From Megamonas sp. UBA1799 (GTDB lineage: Bacteria > Bacillota > Negativicutes > Selenomonadales > Selenomonadaceae), in assembly GCA_002319815.1 (NCBI GenBank), contig DCFR01000081.1, positions 1 to 18,169 on the forward strand: a stretch of DNA of 18,169 bases, in the 5' to 3' direction. Positions 13,107 through 18,169 of the stretch are shown here, one piece after another. Each line of letters opens with the position of its first letter. Position 1 is the first letter of the stretch. A program made the translations under genes and the position numbers. The notes under the pieces were generated by a model. It was not told where the DNA came from. It worked only from the letters and a program-made list of their open reading frames with translations, and did not search any database.

Positions 13107-13135
13107 TTGACAATGATTATGATATGCATTATCAT
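13107..13135 (+). promoter_or_regulatory. Promoter of the feoAB operon
   Basis: TTGACA (13107-13112) and TATCAT (13130-13135) are separated by 17 bases. Nearly the whole spacer and the -10 lie inside the palindromic Fur-type operator. Confidence 0.75.
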
Positions 13136-13143
13136 AATCATTG
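13111..13143 (+). promoter_or_regulatory. Fur-type operator of feoAB, 33-bp palindrome
   Basis: The arms CAATGATTATGATA (13111-13124) and TATCATAATCATTG (13130-13143) are perfectly complementary around a 5-base centre. The sequence contains overlapping copies of the Fur half-site (TGATTATGATA, ATTATCA), enough for two dimers, and it covers the promoter -10. Confidence 0.88.
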
Positions 13144-13152
13144 AAACAAGAA

Positions 13153-13167
13153 TAGAAATCATTATCA
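13153..13167 (+). promoter_or_regulatory. Secondary Fur-like site upstream of feoA
   Basis: TAGAAATCATTATCA matches the 7-1-7 Fur consensus at 11 of 14 arm positions, with a perfect right half. It lies between the main palindrome and the feoA ribosome site and may extend repressor occupancy. Confidence 0.45.
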
Positions 13168-13184
13168 ATAATGGAGGCGATTCT

Positions 13185-13409
13185 ATGACACTAAAAGAAG
13201 GTAAGACTGGCATGAAGCTTCGCATACAATCTTTAGCCGATTCCCCATTAAAAGAAAGGCTGCTGACGATGGGCCTGCTGCCGGGAACAGTGGTTGAAAT
13301 TCTGCGTTCTGCTCCGCTCGGAGATCCGATGACTTTGTCGGTGCGTTCGTATAATTTAGCACTGCGTCGAGCAGATGCGGCCAATATAGAAGTTACTGCT
13401 GTACAGTAA
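13185..13409 (+). CDS. feoA: Ferrous iron transport protein FeoA
   Basis: This 74-aa SH3-like cytoplasmic protein supports FeoB. The typical FeoA pattern is complete: SLADSPLKERLLTMGLLPGTVVEILR, then PLGDPMTLSVRSYNLALRRADAANIEV. The start is ATG 13185, 7 bases after GGAGG (13173-13177). An apparent upstream extension to 13107 translates the Fur palindrome and is not real. The gene is followed after 31 bases by feoB. Confidence 0.95.
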   Translation: MTLKEGKTGMKLRIQSLADSPLKERLLTMGLLPGTVVEILRSAPLGDPMTLSVRSYNLALRRADAANIEVTAVQ

Positions 13410-13440
13410 GGTGTATAATGAAGGGAAGATGAGAGACGGA

Positions 13441-15336
13441 ATGGCAACATTATCAATTGCCCTGACAGGCAATCCTAATACAGGAAAATCAACAATTTTT
13501 AATGAACTTACCGGTGCCCGGCAGAAGATTGGCAATTGGCCGGGGGTCACGGTGGATAAAAAGTTTGGCTATGTACAGCATAATGGCAGGGCAATCTCCA
13601 TTGTCGATCTGCCGGGTACTTACAGTGTCAACGCCCGCTCGCCGGAAGAGAAAATTGTCATTGATTATTTACATGAGGCAAAACCAGATCTGGTAGTTGA
13701 CGTTATTGATTCGTCCAATCTGGAACGTAATCTTTTTTTGACGGTGCAGTTACTGGAACAGGGCATTCCGCTGCTGATTGATTTTAATATGGCGGATGAG
13801 GCGAAGAAACATGGAATTCATGTCAATCTCCGGATGATTGAACAAATGCTCGGCATGCCGGTAGTAACTACCGTTGGCCGCCGCGCAAAAAGTATCCGGG
13901 GTTTGCTGGATGTATTCACTTCTACAATCATGGCTAACTATCGTCCGGGAGAAATGATTCAGAAACACTTGGAGACCATAGAAGAATTACGCGTGTCTGG
14001 TCAGGATGCCGCTGTTATTGAAGAAAAAATGATTGCCTGCCGCTATGCTTTGATTGATGAGATTGTGGCCAAGGCGGTTACCCGGGAAAAGACCGGTTGG
14101 TCCTTGGCCGATAAGCTGGATGGAATTCTGGCGAATGGCTTTCTGGCTTTACCCTTGCTGCTGGCTATTATTTATGCTGTTTTTGAGGTGACGTTTACTT
14201 GGATCGGGCAGCCTATGGCCGATACATTAGATGATATCATGGGGGATGTTGTTACCCCTTGGGCGGCGGATGCCTTGGCTTCGCTGGGTGTGGTTCCCTG
14301 GCTGCAGGACTTGGTGGTTAAAGGCGTGATCGGCGGTGTGGGCAGCGTACTTACTTTTGTTCCCCTGATCTTTACGCTGTTCTTCTGCCTGAGTTTTTTG
14401 GATGGCACCGGCTATATGGCCAGAGTTGCTTTCGTTATGGACCCGATTATGCGTCGGGCGGGTCTTTCCGGTAAGGGCGTTATGCCTCTTATCATGGGGT
14501 TTGGCTGTGGCGTGCCGGCAATCATGGGAGCGCGGGCTTTGGATTCGGAAAAAGATCGGATGATTTCAATCCTGATTACGCCATTTTTGACCTGTGGTGC
14601 TAAACTGCCCATTATGGCGCTTTTTGCCGCCATGTTTTTCCCGGAGCACGCGGCTGATGTTGTTTTTGCGATGTATATCGTCGGCATTGTGATAGCGATT
14701 GTGATGGCCAAGGTGCTCAATGTTACTACTTTCCGTGATCAGACATCCACGTTCTTGTTGGAATTACCGCCTTACCGCTTGCCGGATATGAAGACGGTTT
14801 TGCTGGAGACTTGGGATAAGGGAAAAGGGTATCTGGTGAAAGCCGGAACTATTATCTTCGCCATGTCGGTTCTGATCTGGTTCCTGAGCAATTACAATAT
14901 GGCCGGGCCAACGGAAGAAATGAGCGAAAGCTTCCTAGCGTCGATTGGTTCGGCGATGTCGGCCTTGTTTGCTTTTCATGGCTTTGCTACATGGGAAGCC
15001 GGTGCTGCTATTGTGACCGGAATTCTGGCGAAAGAATCGGTCGTGGCAACGATGGGGATTCTCTATGGTGCGGCGGATATTTCTACTGAAGCCGGCGATG
15101 CCATGGAAACTGCTTCCCAGCTGGTCGGGACGATGGGGGCATCCTTTACCATGATGTCGGCGCTGGCTTTTATGGTTTTTACTCAATTGTATACGCCTTG
15201 TGTAACAGCTTTGGGAACGATTAAAAAAGAAACCGGACGCTGGAAGTGGGTGGCGTTTGCGGCGGGATATACGTTTGCGGCTGCATGGGTGGTCTCGCTG
15301 GTTGTTTATCAGGCCGGGCGGCTGCTGGGCTATTGA
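13441..15336 (+). CDS. feoB: Ferrous iron transporter FeoB
   Basis: This 631-aa inner-membrane Fe2+ importer carries a cytoplasmic G domain. With ATG 13441 as start, G1 is GNPNTGKS (10-17), G3 is DLPG (56-59) and G4 is NMAD (116-119); a GDI-like helical region follows to about residue 215. The membrane part holds two gate motifs: MGFGCGVPAIMGAR, then FLTCGAKLPIMALF. It is on the short side for the family, with no C-terminal cytoplasmic extension. The ribosome site for 13441 is weak (GAGACGGA), so ATG 13429 or GTG 13411 are possible starts; 13441 is preferred because FeoB proteins usually open close to the G1 motif (MATLSIALTG). It is co-transcribed with feoA and the Cys-rich gene behind it. 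Confidence 0.95.
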   Translation: MATLSIALTGNPNTGKSTIFNELTGARQKIGNWPGVTVDKKFGYVQHNGRAISIVDLPGTYSVNARSPEEKIVIDYLHEAKPDLVVDVIDSSNLERNLFLTVQLLEQGIPLLIDFNMADEAKKHGIHVNLRMIEQMLGMPVVTTVGRRAKSIRGLLDVFTSTIMANYRPGEMIQKHLETIEELRVSGQDAAVIEEKMIACRYALIDEIVAKAVTREKTGWSLADKLDGILANGFLALPLLLAIIYAVFEVTFTWIGQPMADTLDDIMGDVVTPWAADALASLGVVPWLQDLVVKGVIGGVGSVLTFVPLIFTLFFCLSFLDGTGYMARVAFVMDPIMRRAGLSGKGVMPLIMGFGCGVPAIMGARALDSEKDRMISILITPFLTCGAKLPIMALFAAMFFPEHAADVVFAMYIVGIVIAIVMAKVLNVTTFRDQTSTFLLELPPYRLPDMKTVLLETWDKGKGYLVKAGTIIFAMSVLIWFLSNYNMAGPTEEMSESFLASIGSAMSALFAFHGFATWEAGAAIVTGILAKESVVATMGILYGAADISTEAGDAMETASQLVGTMGASFTMMSALAFMVFTQLYTPCVTALGTIKKETGRWKWVAFAAGYTFAAAWVVSLVVYQAGRLLGY

Positions 15337-15350
15337 GAGGAGAAGTTAGT

Positions 15351-15500
15351 ATGGCGAATTACATTATCGGAGGGTTGGTAGGCTTGGCTTTTGTCTATGG
15401 GCTGTATCGGGTGTATCAGAATTTTACCGGCAAATCCGGTTGCTGCGGCACTGACAGCGGAGCCTGTGGGAGCTGCTGCGCTTGTAAAACTAAAAAATAG
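15351..15500 (+). CDS. FeoB-associated Cys-rich membrane protein
   Basis: This 49-aa protein has one N-terminal membrane helix (about residues 4-20) and a Cys-rich tail, CCGTDSGACGSCCAC, with seven Cys residues in all. It matches the small family found directly downstream of feoB in anaerobic Firmicutes. The role is not established; binding or handing on ferrous iron at the FeoB exit is the usual suggestion. GAGGAGA (15337-15343) precedes the ATG 14 bases after the feoB stop, and an operon terminator follows. Confidence 0.9.
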   Translation: MANYIIGGLVGLAFVYGLYRVYQNFTGKSGCCGTDSGACGSCCACKTKK

Positions 15501-15510
15501 GTTGTCATAG

Positions 15511-15546
15511 AAAAAGAAACCGTAGGATCGAAACGGTTTCTTTTTC
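15511..15546 (+). terminator. Intrinsic terminator of the feo operon
   Basis: AAAAAGAAACCG (15511-15522) and CGGTTTCTTTTT (15534-15545) form a perfect 12-bp stem with T-rich and A-rich flanks, so it could act in both directions. Confidence 0.93.
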
Positions 15547-15586
15547 ATATTGTCAAAGAAGTATGAACGATTCCTAAAATTTTGTA

Positions 15587-15614
15587 TTGATATTCCTCCA
15601 GGTTATGATACAAT
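15587..15614 (+). promoter_or_regulatory. Promoter of the LysR-type regulator gene
   Basis: TTGATA (15587-15592) and TACAAT (15609-15614) are separated by 16 bases, with a TATG element just before the -10. Confidence 0.7.
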
Positions 15615-15646
15615 AGAGGACAAGGTAAGAAATAGGAGGAATTGTC

Positions 15647-16555
15647 ATGGAATTTCGCCAGTTAGAATATTTTTATACAATCAGCAAGCTGGAGAATTTT
15701 ACTCGGACAGCTGAGGTGCTGCATGTGTCTCAGCCATCAGTAACCAAGGCAATCAAGGCGCTCGAGTCCGAGCTGCAGTTGACGCTCATTGATCGGCGGC
15801 AGAAGCATGTTACGCTAACGCAGGAGGGAAAGGCGTTTTTGCTGCATGCGGAAAAAATTCTGCGCGATATTGAAGAGACCCAGCAGGATATGCAGCGTTT
15901 TCAGACTAATACCAAGGCTACGATTTATTTTGGCATACCGCCGATGGTTGAAGCGTATTTATTTCCTGATTTTTTTACCAAGTTCAAAATCAGCAATCCA
16001 CAGCTGAATCTGGAACTCAGGGAATATAATGATTCATCTGAAGTCCGGCGGCGAGCCGATGAAGGAGAATTAGACTTTGGCATCGTATTGGGCGATGATG
16101 TCATGCAGAATGCGAATGAGATGCTCATCATGAAGGATCATATGAGCCTATGCCTCTATCCGGGGCATCCTTTGGCAGATGCGGACAGGATTCATATCGG
16201 GCAGTTGAAAAATGAAAAGTTTATCATGCAGCAGCCGTATACCTATCAGTATCGCAGCGTTTTTGAGCGCTGTGAACAGCAGGGATTTACGCCTGATGTC
16301 GTTCTTTGCGCCACACAGCTCAAGACCATCAAGCAGCTGGTGGAAAATAAGATGGGCATTTCCATTTTGCCAGATTTTGTCACCCGGAATGACAAAAATA
16401 TCGTGCGTAAGCAGTTGCGGCCGCCGTTTATTTTTCACGTATGTTTGGTTTGGTGCTCGGACAAGAATTTGTCCGATATCGATCGTGCTTTTGTCAATTT
16501 CATGCGGCAATACATCAGTACACGCGAGTTTAAGGAGAATTTTCGGCAGCGCTGA
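15647..16555 (+). CDS. LysR-type transcriptional regulator
   Basis: This 302-aa DNA-binding regulator has an N-terminal winged helix-turn-helix (about residues 1-60: FRQLEYFYTISKLENFTRTAEVLHVSQPSVTKAIKALE). A linker helix follows, then a periplasmic-binding-like effector domain from about residue 90. AGGAGG (15635-15640) precedes the ATG. It is flanked on both sides by terminators and by same-strand genes, so there is no divergent target gene as is common for the family, and the effector cannot be named. It could control carboxylate transport, iron genes, the porin or distant targets. The LysR-family DNA motif T-N11-A was not located with confidence. Confidence 0.93.
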   Translation: MEFRQLEYFYTISKLENFTRTAEVLHVSQPSVTKAIKALESELQLTLIDRRQKHVTLTQEGKAFLLHAEKILRDIEETQQDMQRFQTNTKATIYFGIPPMVEAYLFPDFFTKFKISNPQLNLELREYNDSSEVRRRADEGELDFGIVLGDDVMQNANEMLIMKDHMSLCLYPGHPLADADRIHIGQLKNEKFIMQQPYTYQYRSVFERCEQQGFTPDVVLCATQLKTIKQLVENKMGISILPDFVTRNDKNIVRKQLRPPFIFHVCLVWCSDKNLSDIDRAFVNFMRQYISTREFKENFRQR

Positions 16556-16567
16556 AGCTTACTTCAA

Positions 16568-16611
16568 GAGAGGGCCTTTTGACAGATGAGATCTGTCAGG
16601 GCTCTTTTTTT
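16568..16611 (+). terminator. Intrinsic terminator after the LysR gene
   Basis: An inner GACAGAT/ATCTGTC stem (16581-16597) lies within outer GAGAGGGCC/GGCTC pairing, followed by a T-run to 16611. Confidence 0.85.
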
Positions 16612-16671
16612 ATGCACAATACACAGTTTTATACCGCCGGATATTTTTTTGAAAAATATATGCTGCTGTTA

Positions 16672-16700
16672 TTGACATACATTCTCAATTAAGCTATAAT
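16672..16700 (+). promoter_or_regulatory. Consensus promoter of the SLH porin gene
   Basis: TTGACA (16672-16677) and TATAAT (16695-16700) are both perfect, with an ideal 17-base spacer. This should be among the strongest promoters in the window, fitting an abundant outer-membrane protein. The gap 16556-16860 otherwise holds the terminator, Fur box and leader hairpin listed separately. Confidence 0.92.
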
Positions 16701-16717
16701 CAAAGCATTGCAAAATA

Positions 16718-16732
16718 TGATAATGATTATCA
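16718..16732 (+). promoter_or_regulatory. Perfect Fur 7-1-7 operator near the porin promoter
   Basis: TGATAATGATTATCA is an exact 7-1-7 inverted repeat. It lies 17 bases downstream of the -10, at about +11 to +25 of the expected transcript, a position suited to repression. Confidence 0.85.
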
Positions 16733-16775
16733 GTACACTAAACGCCAGCGTAATTTTTTTGTCTGATCATCTGTC

Positions 16776-16818
16776 AAAAAAACTGCAAAGAAAACAAGCA
16801 GACTTTGCGGTTGTTTTT
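16776..16818 (+). other. Terminator-like hairpin in the porin leader
   Basis: CTGCAAAG (16783-16790) pairs with CTTTGCGG (16803-16810) with one G-T pair, extended by A/T pairs on both sides (16776-16782 with 16811-16817). The right arm ends in a T-rich stretch, TTGTTTTT. It lies about 110 bases after the expected transcript start and 43 before the porin ATG. It may be an attenuator, the 3' end of a short RNA, or a stabilising leader structure. Confidence 0.55.
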
Positions 16819-16860
16819 ACAGATTGAGCAAGAATAGATCAATATTAGGAGGATTTGTGA

Positions 16861-18135
16861 ATGTACAAAATTTTGGTATCTGGTTTAAGCACGGCGCTGG
16901 TCATAGGAGCAGCATCAACAACCTTTGCGGCGGCCAATCCGTTCTCGGATGTGCCGGCTGACAGCTGGGCCTATGATGCGGTAGCGCAGCTCGCCAAAGA
17001 CGGGGTTGTGGACGGCTATGGCGACGGTACATATCGCGGGGATCAGACTATCACCCGCTATGAAATGGCGCAGATGGTGGCGCGGGCCATGGCCAAGACG
17101 GATGTTTCGGCAGCCGATAAAGCGATGATCGACAAACTGGCGGCGGAATTCTCTGATGAGCTGGGCAATCTCGGCGTGCGCGTAGCGGCGCTGGAAAAGA
17201 AGGTCGATAACGTTCAGTGGACGGGCGAAGTACAGTACACCTATCAGAGTGATCGGCATCAGGGTCAGCACAGCGACAACGCCAATGAAGTGCTTTTCCG
17301 TCTGGAACCGACGGCGCAGATCAACGAGCATTGGTCGGCGAGGGCGCGTATTGATTATACGACCGATATGAACAGCAGTAAAAATGCGACGAGTGCCACG
17401 ATGGACCGCGCCTGGGTGCAGGGCGAGTACGATAACCTGGAGATCAATCTCGGCAAACTGGCCTATACGACAGCGCTGGATCAGGGCATGGTTTTTGACG
17501 ACATGGTTTCCGGCGGACAGGTCACGTTTGGTAAAGTCGTCAAGGCCACCGTTACGGCAGGCCGCTTCAATATGGAAAACAACGGAGACCTTCTGGGCGA
17601 GAAAACGGCCAACTTCCATTCCATCGAACTCAACTCGGATCCGGAGAAAAAATTCACGGTGGGCGCTGCTTATTATCATGTCAGCGGTGATTTTCAATCG
17701 GCGATAGAATTATTCGGAACTCCAATGAGTAAAACGTATAATGCAGACAGCCTGAATATCTGGGAAGTCGGCATGGGCTACAAATTCACGCCGACGCTGG
17801 CGGTGCATGCCGCGTATGCGAAAAACACCCAGGGGAATGTGGACGACAAGTTTTTGAAATCCTATAATGTAGAACTGGACTATAAGGGAGCGGAGCAGGA
17901 GAACAAAGGATCCTTCGGCGTCTGGGCAGCCTATCGTCATCTTGGCAATGCCGCGGTGATTCACCCGACGTACGATGCCATGAGCGGCGGGCAGAAAGGC
18001 TGGGAATTGGGCACAGCGTATACGCTGGACAAGAATATTGTCGGCACGCTGCGTTATTTCCGGGGCAAAGACCTGCAGGATACAGGCGATCAGGATGCGT
18101 CAAAACTGTTTGGTCGCGTTGAGTTCTTTTTCTAA
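16861..18135 (+). CDS. ompM: SLH-domain outer-membrane porin, OmpM family
   Basis: This 424-aa outer-membrane protein is of the type found in Negativicutes, where the SLH domain tethers the outer membrane to polyaminated peptidoglycan. A signal peptide covers about residues 1-24 (cleavage near TTFAA). One SLH domain occupies about 27-80 (PFSDVPADSWAYDAVAQLA, GYGDGTYRGDQTITRYEMA with the TRYE anchor motif at 65-68). A short coiled coil follows (about 88-116, LGNLGVRVAALEKKV), then a beta-barrel of about 300 residues with alternating strands ending in GRVEFFF. The terminal Phe is the normal outer-membrane assembly signal. AGGAGGA (16847-16853) precedes the ATG. A perfect promoter and a Fur box stand upstream, suggesting iron-dependent expression. 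The downstream end (18136-18169) is AT-rich with nothing recognised. Confidence 0.95.
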   Translation: MYKILVSGLSTALVIGAASTTFAAANPFSDVPADSWAYDAVAQLAKDGVVDGYGDGTYRGDQTITRYEMAQMVARAMAKTDVSAADKAMIDKLAAEFSDELGNLGVRVAALEKKVDNVQWTGEVQYTYQSDRHQGQHSDNANEVLFRLEPTAQINEHWSARARIDYTTDMNSSKNATSATMDRAWVQGEYDNLEINLGKLAYTTALDQGMVFDDMVSGGQVTFGKVVKATVTAGRFNMENNGDLLGEKTANFHSIELNSDPEKKFTVGAAYYHVSGDFQSAIELFGTPMSKTYNADSLNIWEVGMGYKFTPTLAVHAAYAKNTQGNVDDKFLKSYNVELDYKGAEQENKGSFGVWAAYRHLGNAAVIHPTYDAMSGGQKGWELGTAYTLDKNIVGTLRYFRGKDLQDTGDQDASKLFGRVEFFF

Positions 18136-18169
18136 ATAAAAATAAATAACTCAACTTTCCCACCTGCAA

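Noticed and set aside
13107..13184. N-terminal extension of FeoA rich in Ile/Met
   Set aside because: It is a translation of the promoter and Fur palindrome; a proper Shine-Dalgarno lies just before ATG 13185, which gives a normal-length FeoA.
16915..17697. 260-codon minus-strand frame opposite the SLH porin
   Set aside because: The plus strand has signal peptide, SLH domain, barrel and terminal Phe; the antisense product matches nothing I recognise and lacks a start signal.
1..18169. CRISPR array, tRNA or rRNA genes
   Set aside because: No regularly spaced repeats, cloverleaf or rRNA segments were seen by reading both strands.

Overview
The window looks like a chromosomal segment from an anaerobic diderm Firmicute of the class Negativicutes (Selenomonas, Megamonas, Phascolarctobacterium or a relative; the genus cannot be fixed from this sequence). 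The main evidence is an outer-membrane porin with an N-terminal SLH domain (OmpM type, 16861-18135), found alongside Na+-pump decarboxylase subunits, Firmicute-style strong Shine-Dalgarno sequences and Fur 7-1-7 boxes. All convincing genes are on the + strand.

Region 1 (1-8334) is a tandem array of a four-gene cassette: a 43-44 aa single-helix membrane microprotein; a 112 aa OadG/MmdD-like delta subunit whose first ~40 residues nearly repeat the microprotein; an OadB/MmdB/GcdB-type sodium-pump beta subunit with all key catalytic and Na+-site residues; and an SLC13/DASS carboxylate permease. Two cassettes are complete (1655-4733 and 5194-8259). A third is represented only by the 3' part of its permease (3-1103). 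Each ends in a strong intrinsic terminator. The two complete ones share a colinear upstream control region with islands of identical sequence at identical spacing. No carboxyltransferase (alpha) subunit and no biotin carrier is present, so each cassette looks like the membrane half of a Na+-translocating decarboxylase bundled with a Na+-coupled carboxylate importer. This is the most unusual part of the window.

Region 2 (8369-11876) starts with a small two-helix membrane protein of unknown role. It is followed by a cobalamin riboswitch with its own terminator, which controls an ABC importer (lipoprotein binding protein, FecCD-type permease, ATPase) best read as BtuF-BtuC-BtuD for corrinoid uptake. 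B12 would serve methylmalonyl-CoA mutase if region 1 belongs to a succinate-to-propionate route; that link is inference.

Region 3 (11950-15546) is an iron block. A Fur-box promoter drives a DUF3793 protein and a flavodoxin. A second promoter, overlapped by a 33-bp palindrome of Fur type, drives feoA, feoB and a FeoB-associated Cys-rich small membrane protein, ending in a terminator.

Region 4 (15587-18135) holds a LysR-type regulator of unknown target with its own promoter and terminator. It is followed by the SLH porin behind a near-consensus promoter with a perfect Fur 7-1-7 box just downstream of the -10, and an unusual terminator-like hairpin in the leader.
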